A stretch of DNA of 64,000 nt from Massilia sp. YIM B02763 (GCF_030412015.1 NZ_JASNRD010000003.1:186001-250000), one strand, 5' to 3'; counted from the stretch's first letter, positions 9,244 through 17,771 are shown. Numbers and translations: made by a program. The notes: a model not told the origin generated them from the letters alone.

Positions 9244-9325
9244 CGTCGTCCCTGAGAAGGCAGGGACCCAATGTTGCGTCCGAAGTCGCATCGTGAATTG
9301 GGTCCCTGCCTTCGCAGGGACGACG
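9244..9325. repeat. Double-hairpin palindromic repeat, copy 1
   Basis: Outer arms CGTCGTCCCTG (9244-9254) and CAGGGACGACG (9315-9325) and inner arms GGCAGGGACCCAAT (9259-9272) and ATTGGGTCCCTGCC (9297-9310) pair perfectly. Each half can also fold alone (CCCTG...CAGGG). The right end faces the argA stop codon 43 bp away. The same layout recurs at 18909, 49704 and 54439. Confidence 0.85.
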
Positions 9326-9330
9326 CTATG

Positions 9331-9366
9331 TGAGGTTCGTGCTGAGGTTCGTGCTGAGGTTCGTGT
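9331..9366. repeat. Three tandem copies of a 12-mer
   Basis: TGAGGTTCGTGC is repeated three times head to tail (the last copy ends in T), between repeat copy 1 and the argA stop codon. The copies contain in-frame TGA codons, so they are not coding. Confidence 0.8.
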
Positions 9367-9368
9367 GT

Positions 9369-10682
9369 TTACAGCGTCTTGATCAGCACCTGCGAGCGCC
9401 GCTGCCAGTTGTACATGTGCGCGCGGTCCTTCGGCAGGTCCTCGACGGTGGCCGGCACGAAGCCGCGCTTCTTGAACCAGTGCGAGGTGCGCGTGGTCAG
9501 CACGAACAGCTTGGTCATGCCGGCGGCGCGCGCGCGGTTTTCCATGTGCTTCAGGATGCGTTCGCCGTCGCCCTGGGCTTGCGCGTCGGGGCTGACGGTC
9601 AGGCATGCCATTTCGGCCATCTTGTCTTCCGGGAACGGGTACAGGGCGGCGCAGCCGAAGATGATGCCGTCGTGGTCGATCACGGAGAATTGCTCGATCT
9701 CGCGTTCGATGAGCTCGCGCGGGCGCTTGACGAGGGTGCCGTCGGCTTCCAGCGGTTCGATGAGCTTGATAATTCCGCCGACGTCCTCAATTGTGGCCTT
9801 GCGCAGGCTCTCCAGGTTCTCGTGCGTGATCATGGTGCCCACGCCGTCGTGGGTGAACAGTTCGAGCAGGGCCGAGCCGTCCAGCTGGTACGGGATGATG
9901 TGGGTACGGTCGACGCCGCTGTTGCAGGCCTTGATGGCGTGCTGCAGGTAGAACGCGGCATCCGATGGCAGGAAGCCGGCCTGCAGCACGGCTTCGGCCA
10001 GGTGCGAGGACAGTTCGCGGATCTCGGCGCCGCCGGCGTCCTTCATCAGCGAGGTTTCCGTGATGAAGATGAGTTTTTCGGCGTGCAGGGCGATCGCGGC
10101 GGACATCGCCACGTCTTCCATGGTCAGGTTGAACAGTTCGCCGGTGGGCGAGAAGCCCAGCGGGGACAGCAGGACGACGTTGTCCTCGGTGTCCAGGATG
10201 GTCTGGATCTTGTCGGCCGCGACCTTGCGGGTGACGCCCGTCAGTTCGTGGTCGACGCCGTCGATCACGCCCAGCGGGCGGGCCGTGACGAAATTGCCGG
10301 AGACGACGCTGATGTGCGCGTTCGACATCGGCGTGTTGGGCAAACCCTGGCTGAACGCCGCCTCGATGTCCAGGCGCAGTTCGCCGGCCGCTTCCTTCGC
10401 GCATTCCATCGCGGCGATGTCGGTGATGCGCACGCCGTTATGGAAGCGCCCCTCGACGTTGCGCAGCGCGAGCTGTTCGGCGACCTGGGGGCGCGAACCG
10501 TGCACGAGCACGATGCGGATGCCCAGGCCGACCAGCAGGGACAAGTCCTGGGCCAGCACCGGCAGGGCGCCGGCCGCGGCCAGTTCGCCGGGGAAGGCGA
10601 CGACGAAGGTCTTGCCGCCGAATGCGTGAATGTACGGCGCGACGGAGCGCAGCCACTGGACGAATTGGGTAGGGTTTTCCAT
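9369..10682 (-). CDS. argA: N-acetylglutamate synthase (amino-acid N-acetyltransferase)
   Basis: Catalyses acetyl-CoA + glutamate to N-acetylglutamate, the first step of arginine biosynthesis. The 437 residues match ArgA (E. coli 443). An N-terminal amino-acid-kinase-like domain (about 1-280) has IRIVLVHGSRPQV and NVVLLSPLGFSPTGELFNL; this domain carries arginine feedback binding in the family. A C-terminal GNAT domain (about 290-437) has the acetyl-CoA segment MACLTVSPDAQAQGDGERIL, where the loop is Q-A-Q-G-D-G. ATG 10682 is preferred over ATG 10691, because the latter overlaps a minus-strand TATAAT. There is no ribosome site, so the mRNA may be leaderless. Confidence 0.95.
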   Translation of the reverse strand: MENPTQFVQWLRSVAPYIHAFGGKTFVVAFPGELAAAGALPVLAQDLSLLVGLGIRIVLVHGSRPQVAEQLALRNVEGRFHNGVRITDIAAMECAKEAAGELRLDIEAAFSQGLPNTPMSNAHISVVSGNFVTARPLGVIDGVDHELTGVTRKVAADKIQTILDTEDNVVLLSPLGFSPTGELFNLTMEDVAMSAAIALHAEKLIFITETSLMKDAGGAEIRELSSHLAEAVLQAGFLPSDAAFYLQHAIKACNSGVDRTHIIPYQLDGSALLELFTHDGVGTMITHENLESLRKATIEDVGGIIKLIEPLEADGTLVKRPRELIEREIEQFSVIDHDGIIFGCAALYPFPEDKMAEMACLTVSPDAQAQGDGERILKHMENRARAAGMTKLFVLTTRTSHWFKKRGFVPATVEDLPKDRAHMYNWQRRSQVLIKTL

Positions 10683-10689
10683 TTGCCGC

Positions 10690-10697
10690 ATTATAAT
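10690..10697. promoter_or_regulatory. Symmetric -10 element between argA and hrpA
   Basis: ATTATAAT gives TATAAT on the minus strand (10695-10690) and on the plus strand (10692-10697) in a 55-bp divergent spacer. The minus-strand reading would start transcription at about the argA ATG (10682). The plus-strand reading gives hrpA a leader of roughly 35 bases. -35 boxes are weak. Confidence 0.45.
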
Positions 10698-10737
10698 TCG
10701 CTGCGCGATTTGCGCACCAAATACCTCGTAAAAATCA

Positions 10738-13700
10738 ATGTCTGAACAGAGTAACAAGCCTGCGCCGAATGGAGCGCGCGCCGCTTCCCCCGATCGCCAT
10801 CCGAACCAGCGCCGTGCCGCCGCCCCGGGCCGCAACGGCGCGCTGGCCGATGCGCTGGCGCAGGCCCAGGTGCGCACCGCGCCGGCGCAGCCCGCGCGCG
10901 AGGGCGCCAAGGAGCGCAAGGGGCATGAAGGACGCGGCCAGCGCGAAGAGCGTGGACCGCGCGACGACGCGCGCCGCGGCGGTGCATCGAAGGATGCAGA
11001 GCGCAAGGCCGCCGCGCGTAATCCTCTGCCCCCGATCACCTTTCCGGAAGACCTGCCCGTCTCGGGCCGGCGCGCGGAAATCGCCAAGGCGCTCACCGAG
11101 CACCAGGTGATCATCGTGTCCGGCGAGACCGGTTCGGGCAAGACCACCCAGCTGCCGAAGATCTGCCTGGAGCTGGGGCGCGGCGAGAAGGGCCTGATCG
11201 GCCACACGCAGCCGCGCCGCATCGCGGCATCGTCCACCGCCAAGCGCATCGCCCACGAACTGGGCTCGCCGCTGGGCGAGCATGTGGGCTTCAAGGTGCG
11301 CTTCAATGACACGCTGACGTCCGGCGCCTGGGTCAAGCTCATGACCGACGGTATCCTGCTGGCCGAGACCCAGACCGATCCGCTGCTCAAGGCCTACGAC
11401 ACGATCATCATCGACGAGGCGCACGAACGCAGCCTGAACATCGACTTCCTGCTCGGCTACCTGAAGCAGATCCTGCCGCGCCGTCCCGACCTGAAGGTGA
11501 TCATCACCTCGGCGACGATCGACGCCGAGCGCTTCGCGCGCCATTTCGGCACGCCGGACAAGCCGGTGCCCGTGATCGAGGTGTCCGGCCGCCTGTACAA
11601 GGTCGAGGTGCGCTACCGCCCCGTCGAGCGCGACCAGGAGTTCGCGCCGGCCGCCGACGGCAAGTCCGTCTCCAAGGCGCAGGCCGCGCGCGACAAGCGC
11701 GACCTGATGGATGCCGTCGTCGACGGCGTCGACGAATTGTGCCGCCTCGGACAAGGCGACGTGCTCGTGTTCCTGCCCGGCGAGCGCGAGATCCGCGACT
11801 GCGCCGAGGCGCTGCGCAAGCACCATCCGCCGCACGTCGAGATCCTGCCGCTGTTCGCGCGCCTGTCCGTCGAGGAGCAGGACCGCGTGTTCCGCACCAC
11901 GAACGCGCGCCGCATCGTGCTGGCCACCAACGTGGCCGAGACCTCGCTGACCGTGCCCGGCATCCGCTACGTGGTGGACTCGGGCCTGGCGCGCGTGAAG
12001 CGCTACAGCTACCGCAACAAGGTCGAACAATTGCAGGTCGAGCCGATCGCGCAGTCGGCCGCCAACCAGCGCGCCGGCCGCTGCGGCCGCGTGGCCGACG
12101 GCGTCTGCATCCGCCTGTACGAGGAAGAGGACTTCCTGCAGCGTCCCAAGTTCTCGGACCCGGAGATCCTGCGCTCGTCGCTGGCGGCCGTCATCCTGCG
12201 CATGAAGTCCCTGCACCTGACGGACGTCGAGACCTTCCCGTTCGTCGAGCCGCCGCAGGGCCGCGCCATCGCCGACGGCTATCAATTGCTGCAGGAGCTG
12301 GGCGCCGTCGACGACGCCAACCAGCTGACCGCCATGGGCCGTAAGCTGGCCAAGCTGCCGCTCGACCCGCGCGTGGGCCGCATGATCCTGGCCGCCGTCG
12401 ACAACACCTGCCTGACCGAGATGCTGATCATCGCGTCCGCGCTGTCGGTGCAGGATCCGCGCGACCGGCCCATGGAGTACCAGCAGCAGGCCGACGAGAA
12501 GCACAAGAAGTTCGCCGACGAGAAGAGCGAGTTCCTCAGCTTCGTCAAGATCTGGCGCTGGTTCGAGCAGGCCATCGAGAACAAGAAGACCAACCGCCAG
12601 CTGCAGGAAAACTGCCGCGAGAACTTCCTGTCGCAGGTGCGCCTGCGCGAGTGGCGCGACGTGCATTCGCAGCTGCTCACCATCGTGCGCGAGCAGGGCT
12701 GGCGCCTGAACGAGCTGCCGGCGACCTACGACCAGGTGCACCTGGCGCTGTTGACGGGCCTCCTCGGCAACATCGGCTACAAGATGGAAGAAGAGGGCGC
12801 CGGCGGCGCCTACCTGGGCGCGCGCGGCATCAAGTTCCACATCTGGCCTGGCTCCTCGCTGGGCAAGAAGGCCGGCAAGTGGATCATGGCGGCCGAACTG
12901 GTCGAGACGACGCGCCTGTACGCGCGCTGCGTCGCCCAGATCCAGCCCGAGTGGGTCGAGAAGATCGGCGGCCACCTGCTGAAGAAATCGTGGGGCGAGC
13001 CGCGCTGGGAAAAGCGCACGGCGCAGGTGACGGCCGCGGAGCGCGCCACGCTGTACGGCATCGTCGTCTACAGCCAGCGCCGCATCAACTACGCGCTGCA
13101 CAACCCGGCCGAGGCGCGCGAGATCTTCATCCGCGACGCGCTGGTGGCGGGCGACTACGACACGCGCGCGCCGTTCTTCGCCCACAACCACAAGCTGGTG
13201 CGCGAGATCGAGAACCTCGAACACAAGTCGCGCCGCCTGGACGTGCTGGTCGACGACCAGCTGATCGCCGCCTTCTACGACCAGCAGATCCCGGCCGACG
13301 TGGTGAACGGCGCCGGCTTCGAGAAGTGGTACAAGGACGCGTCGCGCGACAATCCGAAGCTGCTGTACCTCGTGCGCGAGGAGTTGATGCGCCACGAGGC
13401 GGCCGGCGTCACGACCGAGCTGTTCCCGAAGACGATGAACGTCACCGGCATCGAGATGGGCCTCACGTACCACTTCGAGCCGGGCAGCCCGCGCGACGGC
13501 GTGACCTTGACGGTGCCGCTGTTCGCGCTGAACCAGATTCCCCAGGAGCGTCCGGGCTGGCTGGTGCCGGGCATGCTGAAGGAAAAGGTACAGCTGCTGT
13601 TGAAATCCCTGCCGCAGAAGCTGCGCCGCCACTGCGTGCCGCTGCCGGAGTACGCGGCGAACTTCTTCGACCGCAACCAGGACCCGGTGCGCTTCGGCCG

Positions 13701-14922
13701 CGGCGACCTGATCGACGCGCTGATCGCGGACATCCACGCCCACACCAGCGCGCGCGTGCTCACGACCGACTTCAAGCTGGAGACGCTGCCGGCCCACCTG
13801 TCGATGAATTTCAAGGTGGTCGACGAGCATGGGCGCCAGCTCGACATGGGCCGCAACCTCGCCACGCTGCAGGCCGAGCTGGGCGGCCAGGCGCGCCAGA
13901 GCTTCCAGCGCATGGCGGAAAGCGCGCCGGCGTCGGGAGAACGGATGCAGGCGGCGTTCGGCGGCGGCGCCAAGCCCGCGAAGGCGGGCGCGCCCGGGGC
14001 TGCTGCTGCTGCTGGTACTGCCGCCGGCAAGGGCAGCGCACCCGCGCCGGAGCAGAAGGCGCCGGCCGTCAGCCAGCACACCAACATCACGTCGTGGACG
14101 TTCGGCGAGCTGCCGGAGCTGCTGGAGATCACGCAGGGCAAGCTGACGCTGATCGGCTTCCCGGCGCTGGTCGACAAGGGCAACCACTGCGACCTGGAAG
14201 TGTTCGACGACCCGAACGTGGCCGCGCGCACCCACCGCATCGGCCTGCGCCGCCTGTTCGCGCTGCAGTTCAAGGAACAGCTGAAGTTCGCCGAGAAGAA
14301 CGTGCCGGGCCTGCAGCAGATGGGCATGCAGTTCATGTCGGTCGGCTCGCCCGACGAATTGCGCGAGCAGATCGTCAGCAAGGCCATCGACATCGCCTGC
14401 CTGCAGGATCCGCTGCCGCACGACGCGGCCTCGTTCAACAAGCGCAAGGACGAAGGCAAGGGCCGCCTGGGCCTGCTCATCAACGAGATCGCGCGCCTAG
14501 TGGGCCAGATCCTGGCCGAGTTCCACGGCCTGCCCAAGCGCCTGCAAGGCTTGCCGCCGGCCGTGGCCAGCGACATGCAGTCGCAGTTGCAGGGCCTGGT
14601 GCACAAGCGCTTCGTGGCCGAGACGGAGTACAGCCAGCTGGCGCACTTCCCGCGCTACCTGAAGGCGATGAACATCCGTCTCGAAAAACTGCGCGGCAAC
14701 CCGTCGCGCGACGCCCAGCTGATGGCCGAGTGGCAGACCGCCGCCTCGCAGTTCCAGCGCACGGTCAAGAACCAGCCGCTGAAGAACCTCGATCCGCGCA
14801 TGATCGAGTTCCGCTGGATGCTGGAAGAGCTGCGCGTGTCGCTGTTCGCGCAGGAGCTGCGCACGCCGATGCCGGTGTCGAGCAAGCGCTTGCAGAAGGT
14901 GTGGGAGTCGATGCTGCGTTGA
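10738..14922 (+). CDS. hrpA: ATP-dependent RNA helicase HrpA (DEAH family)
   Basis: A 1394-residue DEAH-box helicase, a little longer than E. coli HrpA (1300). Residues 1-95 are a low-complexity basic extension. The helicase core has Walker A GETGSGKTT (132-140), DEAH (226-229), SATID (motif III) and the C-terminal motif VI QRAGRCGR. Helicase-associated, OB-fold and long HrpA-specific C-terminal domains follow (FFDRNQDPVRFGRGDLIDALI). An alanine-rich linker lies near residue 1085. HrpA unwinds mRNA and in E. coli helps resolve stalled or collided ribosomes. No Shine-Dalgarno sequence is evident before ATG 10738. Divergent from argA. Confidence 0.96.
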   Translation: MSEQSNKPAPNGARAASPDRHPNQRRAAAPGRNGALADALAQAQVRTAPAQPAREGAKERKGHEGRGQREERGPRDDARRGGASKDAERKAAARNPLPPITFPEDLPVSGRRAEIAKALTEHQVIIVSGETGSGKTTQLPKICLELGRGEKGLIGHTQPRRIAASSTAKRIAHELGSPLGEHVGFKVRFNDTLTSGAWVKLMTDGILLAETQTDPLLKAYDTIIIDEAHERSLNIDFLLGYLKQILPRRPDLKVIITSATIDAERFARHFGTPDKPVPVIEVSGRLYKVEVRYRPVERDQEFAPAADGKSVSKAQAARDKRDLMDAVVDGVDELCRLGQGDVLVFLPGEREIRDCAEALRKHHPPHVEILPLFARLSVEEQDRVFRTTNARRIVLATNVAETSLTVPGIRYVVDSGLARVKRYSYRNKVEQLQVEPIAQSAANQRAGRCGRVADGVCIRLYEEEDFLQRPKFSDPEILRSSLAAVILRMKSLHLTDVETFPFVEPPQGRAIADGYQLLQELGAVDDANQLTAMGRKLAKLPLDPRVGRMILAAVDNTCLTEMLIIASALSVQDPRDRPMEYQQQADEKHKKFADEKSEFLSFVKIWRWFEQAIENKKTNRQLQENCRENFLSQVRLREWRDVHSQLLTIVREQGWRLNELPATYDQVHLALLTGLLGNIGYKMEEEGAGGAYLGARGIKFHIWPGSSLGKKAGKWIMAAELVETTRLYARCVAQIQPEWVEKIGGHLLKKSWGEPRWEKRTAQVTAAERATLYGIVVYSQRRINYALHNPAEAREIFIRDALVAGDYDTRAPFFAHNHKLVREIENLEHKSRRLDVLVDDQLIAAFYDQQIPADVVNGAGFEKWYKDASRDNPKLLYLVREELMRHEAAGVTTELFPKTMNVTGIEMGLTYHFEPGSPRDGVTLTVPLFALNQIPQERPGWLVPGMLKEKVQLLLKSLPQKLRRHCVPLPEYAANFFDRNQDPVRFGRGDLIDALIADIHAHTSARVLTTDFKLETLPAHLSMNFKVVDEHGRQLDMGRNLATLQAELGGQARQSFQRMAESAPASGERMQAAFGGGAKPAKAGAPGAAAAAGTAAGKGSAPAPEQKAPAVSQHTNITSWTFGELPELLEITQGKLTLIGFPALVDKGNHCDLEVFDDPNVAARTHRIGLRRLFALQFKEQLKFAEKNVPGLQQMGMQFMSVGSPDELREQIVSKAIDIACLQDPLPHDAASFNKRKDEGKGRLGLLINEIARLVGQILAEFHGLPKRLQGLPPAVASDMQSQLQGLVHKRFVAETEYSQLAHFPRYLKAMNIRLEKLRGNPSRDAQLMAEWQTAASQFQRTVKNQPLKNLDPRMIEFRWMLEELRVSLFAQELRTPMPVSSKRLQKVWESMLR

Positions 14923-14958
14923 GCGGCGGTTGTTGGCCGCGCGGACGCGTGGATTTTC

Positions 14959-14984
14959 GTAGGGTGGACGGGTTTCCCGTCCAC
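14959..14984. repeat. GTAGGGTGG-family palindrome
   Basis: GTAGGGTGGACGGG-TTT-CCCGTCCAC forms a 9-bp perfect stem (14964-14972 with 14976-14984) right after hrpA. It lies between converging hrpA and yjbQ and could act as a transcription stop. Related copies are at 15002, 42637, 42748 and 46468. Confidence 0.75.
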
Positions 14985-15001
14985 GCGTTCAAGCAGCGCG
15001 C

Positions 15002-15026
15002 GTAGGGTGGACATCGCATGCCCACC
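15002..15026. repeat. GTAGGGTGG-family palindrome, imperfect copy
   Basis: GTAGGGTGGACATCGCATGCCCACC; the stem GGTGG.CAT/ATG.CCACC is imperfect. It is the second copy within 45 bp, just beyond the yjbQ stop codon. Confidence 0.65.
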
Positions 15027-15035
15027 GGATGTGAA

Positions 15036-15452
15036 TCAATCCCCCATCACCGTCACCACCACCGAGCGATGATGCTCGCCCGTGCGGTGCTCCCACAGGA
15101 AGATACCCTGCCACGTGCCGAGCAGCAGCTTGCCGCCGCCGACGGGCACCGTGATGCCGGTCGAAGTCAGCATGCTGCGCGCGTGGGCCGCCATGTCGTC
15201 CGGGCCCTCGGTGTCGTGGCGGTAGGCCGGATCGCCGTCGGGGACCAGGCGGCGCAGGATGGTTTCCAGGTCGTGGCGCACGTCCGGGTCCGCGTTTTCC
15301 GTGATCAGGAGCGAGCAGCTGGTGTGCTGGACGAAGACGTGGGCCAGGCCGCACTGCACGCCGGACTCGGCAACGGCCTTCGCCACCGCGTCGGTGATGT
15401 TGCGGCTGCTGCGGCCGAAGATGGAAAACGCGAGGGTGGTCTGGTGAGGCAT
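15036..15452 (-). CDS. yjbQ: YjbQ / UPF0047 family protein
   Basis: The 138-residue protein carries the YjbQ family pattern: VFVQHTSCSLLITENADPDVRHDLE, DTEGPDDMAAHARSML and LLLGTWQGIFLWEH. The conserved His, Ser and Glu residues line a small-molecule pocket in solved members. Family members show weak thiamine-phosphate synthase activity, but their main role is uncertain. ATG 15452 has AGGAG 7 bases upstream. It converges on hrpA through two palindromic repeats. Confidence 0.93.
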   Translation of the reverse strand: MPHQTTLAFSIFGRSSRNITDAVAKAVAESGVQCGLAHVFVQHTSCSLLITENADPDVRHDLETILRRLVPDGDPAYRHDTEGPDDMAAHARSMLTSTGITVPVGGGKLLLGTWQGIFLWEHRTGEHHRSVVVTVMGD

Positions 15453-15620
15453 GGGAACTCCTGTGTCGGGTCATCCATGTTAGCGCGTCCGCCGGCGGTT
15501 TTGTCACTACCTTATGGAGTGTGATTACAAAGAAATACAAATGCCGAACAGATATGCACAGGGCTCTGGGTTAATGTTGGTCGTTTTCTTATAAACACTA
15601 AACATTTCCCTAGGATGATC

Positions 15621-16058
15621 ATGAAACTGAAGTTCCCCCTCGTCGCCGCATTCGCCGCCATCCTGAGCCTGAGCGCTTGCGGAGGCGGTGGTGACGGCGA
15701 TTCGTCGAGCGGTGTCGTCGTCGCCAACCCGGCGGCGCTGACCATCACCAATACCGTCGTCGGCACCGGTGCCGAGGCCGTGACGGGCAAGACCGCGACC
15801 GTGACCTACACCGGCTGGCTGTACAGCGCCACGGCCGCCGATCACAAGGGCAACAAGTTCGACAGCGGCACGTTCCCCTTTACCGTGGGCGCCGGCGCCG
15901 TCATCAAGGGCTTCGACCAAGGCGTGCAGGGCATGAAGGTGGGCGGCAAGCGCACCGTGCTGATCCCGTCGAGCCTGGCGTATGGAGCCGCTGGCCAGAA
16001 TGGAATTCCGCCGAACGCCGGCCTGGTCTTCGACATCGAACTGAGCGCCGTCAAGTAA
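15621..16058 (+). CDS. FKBP-type peptidyl-prolyl isomerase, lipoprotein
   Basis: A 145-residue product with lipoprotein signal and lipobox LSAC followed by a GGGGDGDSSSG linker. A single FKBP domain of about 100 residues follows: VTYTGWLYS, FDSGTFPFTVGAGAVIKGFDQGVQGMKVG, RTVLIPSSLAYG and IPPNAGLVFDIEL. These include the prolyl-isomerase pocket residues (Tyr, Phe, Asp, Val-Ile, Tyr, Phe). It probably assists folding in the periplasm. ATG 15621 is chosen over 15615 for its AGGA spacing. A minus-10-like TATAAA lies at 15590. A strong terminator follows the gene. Confidence 0.92.
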   Translation: MKLKFPLVAAFAAILSLSACGGGGDGDSSSGVVVANPAALTITNTVVGTGAEAVTGKTATVTYTGWLYSATAADHKGNKFDSGTFPFTVGAGAVIKGFDQGVQGMKVGGKRTVLIPSSLAYGAAGQNGIPPNAGLVFDIELSAVK

Positions 16059-16077
16059 ATCCAGGGTGATATGCCAG

Positions 16078-16105
16078 ACGGAGCCCGCCGGGCTCCGTTT
16101 TTTTT
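16078..16105 (+). terminator. Rho-independent terminator after the FKBP gene
   Basis: ACGGAGCCC (16078-16086), loop GCC, GGGCTCCGT (16090-16098), then a run of eight T residues. It is a textbook intrinsic terminator 19 bp after the stop codon. Confidence 0.95.
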
Positions 16106-16122
16106 CGTGGCGGGTTGCCACG

Positions 16123-16140
16123 ACAATAGTTGTACAATAG
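16123..16140. promoter_or_regulatory. Direct repeat ACAATAG in the promoter region
   Basis: ACAATAG occurs at 16123-16129 and 16134-16140, about one helical turn apart (11 bp), around a TTGTACAA dyad. This is just upstream of the gene at 16164, so it may be an operator or part of the promoter. Confidence 0.25.
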
Positions 16141-16163
16141 TAATATCGACACCGGAGAGTAGC

Positions 16164-16802
16164 ATGCACGCCAAACGCCTGACCCTGATTGCCATTGCAG
16201 CCATCGCGGCAGGCTATACCCTGTTGTCGAGCGCCGGCTCGGCCATCGACGTGCCGCGCAGGCAGGCGCCCGCAACGGTGGCAAGGGACGAACTGGCCCG
16301 CTTCGACATCGCTTCCAGGCTGAAACCCTTGCCGCTGGCGCTGGCCGGCCTGGACTTCGAGCCGGTCGACCTGGCCGGCACGCCGCTGGCCGCGTTGACG
16401 AGCCTGGGCGGCATGGCCGAGGATGTCCAGGGCGAGCATGCGCGCCTGTACCGCAGCTTCCGCCTGCCGGACGGCCGTACGGTAACGCTGGTCGAACACG
16501 ACATGGCGGCCGACGGCACGCGCGATCCGCACGATTCGACGGCGTCGCGAGAGCGCAGCGCAATGGACGCGCCGGAGCGCGTGAACGACCGGCCTGCGCG
16601 TCTGGACGTGCTGCACGGTAGCGCAGGCCGTGCCGTGTCGATCCTCAGCTGGCAGGAAGGGCAGCGCGATTACCAGTTGTGGATCGACGCCGCCGCGCAG
16701 GGCGAGGCGCGCCAGCAATTGTTCGCGCTGGCTGCCGCGCTGCCGACATCGGTGGCCGCGAAGCCGGATGCGCCGGCCGTGCCGGCCACGCCCGCCACGT
16801 AA
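16164..16802 (+). CDS. Exported protein of unknown function
   Basis: The 212-residue protein starts MHAKRLTLIAIAAIAAGYTLLSSAGSAI, either a signal peptide or an N-terminal membrane anchor. The remainder is soluble and hydrophilic, with RLYRSFRLPDGRTVTLVEHDM and a C-terminal proline/alanine tail. I recognise no domain; the pattern resembles small anti-sigma-like or periplasmic accessory proteins, but nothing proves this. GGAG lies 8 bases before ATG 16164. It converges on the PRC-barrel gene with 13 bp between stops. Confidence 0.72.
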   Translation: MHAKRLTLIAIAAIAAGYTLLSSAGSAIDVPRRQAPATVARDELARFDIASRLKPLPLALAGLDFEPVDLAGTPLAALTSLGGMAEDVQGEHARLYRSFRLPDGRTVTLVEHDMAADGTRDPHDSTASRERSAMDAPERVNDRPARLDVLHGSAGRAVSILSWQEGQRDYQLWIDAAAQGEARQQLFALAAALPTSVAAKPDAPAVPATPAT

Positions 16803-16815
16803 GCAAGCGCCCGCT

Positions 16816-17448
16816 TCAGCCGATATTGCTGCCGCGCAGGCGGCTGATGTCCGTATCGTCGCCCAGGTTGCCGGCACGCGGGTCGGTGCTGGACCCGGCG
16901 CCGCTGCCCAGGTCCGCGCCGGCGCCCATGCCCGTACCGCCCGCATGGCCCGCGCCCATCGACCCGGTGCCGGCCCCGACGCCCGCACCGCCGACCATCC
17001 CGCCCATCCCCACGTTCGAGCCCGGTCCCATGCTGGGGCCGGCGTTGCGGTTCGGATCGGTGCCGTAGAAGGTATGGATCTGGTTGGCCCACTGCACGTC
17101 GGACATGTCGGGCCAGGCATCCTTGTCGAAGCCCGGGGCATTCTTCAGGCGTTCCTTGGCGACATTCAGCACGAAGCGCTTGTTGGCGGTGTCCAGGTGC
17201 AGCGCCTGCCAGGGCACGGCGAACAGTTTCTCGCCCATGCCGAGGAAGCCGCCGAACGCCAGCACGGCGTAGGCGACCTGGCCGGTCTGCATGTCCAGCA
17301 TGATTTCCTTGATGTCGCCCAGGTCTTCGTCGCTGGCATTGACCACGTCTTCGCCGAGCAGGGTGTCGGCCCCCATCAGCGCCGGGCCGGGGCCTGCGCT
17401 GCCGCTTTGTTTGTACATGCCGTATTTGTCGCGATCCGCATAGCTCAT
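16816..17448 (-). CDS. PRC-barrel domain protein with glycine-rich tail
   Basis: A 210-residue protein. Residues about 25-100 form a PRC-barrel (GADTLLGEDVVNASDEDLGDI, then MLDMQTGQVAYAVLAFGGFL and LFAVPWQALHLD). In other proteins this beta-barrel binds RNA or helps anchor complexes; stand-alone copies of this type are common near stress genes. The last 80 residues are Gly/Met/Ala-rich and probably disordered. ATG 17448 has AGGAG 8 bases upstream; a longer frame from 17535 lacks such a site. Confidence 0.85.
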   Translation of the reverse strand: MSYADRDKYGMYKQSGSAGPGPALMGADTLLGEDVVNASDEDLGDIKEIMLDMQTGQVAYAVLAFGGFLGMGEKLFAVPWQALHLDTANKRFVLNVAKERLKNAPGFDKDAWPDMSDVQWANQIHTFYGTDPNRNAGPSMGPGSNVGMGGMVGGAGVGAGTGSMGAGHAGGTGMGAGADLGSGAGSSTDPRAGNLGDDTDISRLRGSNIG

Positions 17449-17637
17449 GAAAGGTCTCCTGTCGTTTGCCGTTTGAATGGATGGGCCGCCTTGTGCGGCG
17501 ACCCGCCAAGGGTAAATAGCGCAGGAGCCATCCATTTGAGATGGATCAACTGTGCAATCGTCGCTGCTTATGCGAAATGCCGCACAGAATCATCCATGCG
17601 GTGTGGCTATTCTGCTAATAAAAATTGGAGAACGAAT

Positions 17638-17748
17638 ATGCCCATTACCCCGCGTTGCAACTATGCCGGTTCGCTCGGCAGCCCGATCCGGACCCGCTCA
17701 CTGGCCTCGATGCTCGTGTCCGCCCTAAGGGAACTGCTGCGCCGCTGA
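17638..17748 (+). CDS. Possible 36-residue basic peptide
   Basis: ATG 17638 follows GGAG by 8 bases and opens a 36-codon frame for a cationic, arginine-rich peptide (MPITPRCNYAGSL, later SALRELLRR). It could fold as an amphipathic helix at its end. A strong hairpin overlaps the stop codon. No family is recognised. It may be a small regulatory or membrane-active peptide, or chance. Confidence 0.4.
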   Translation: MPITPRCNYAGSLGSPIRTRSLASMLVSALRELLRR

Positions 17749-17759
17749 AGCGGCGCAGC
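17736..17759. terminator. Strong hairpin at the end of the small reading frame
   Basis: GCTGCGCCGCT (17736-17746) and AGCGGCGCAGC (17749-17759) are perfectly complementary around a 2-base gap, so the real loop is a few bases wider. There is no T run on either side, so any terminator function is uncertain. It separates the small frame from the converging SDR gene. Confidence 0.5.
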
Positions 17760-17771
17760 GCACGCGCACGG

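Noticed and set aside
9244..9366. CRISPR-like array near argA
   Set aside because: The repeats are either directly tandem 12-mers without spacers or inverted arms of a single palindrome; no cas gene is near.
10735..14421. A 1228-codon open frame antisense to hrpA
   Set aside because: Long antisense frames are expected in high-G+C genes; its translation is a His/Gln/Arg/Val-rich shadow without any domain, while the hrpA strand has clear helicase motifs.
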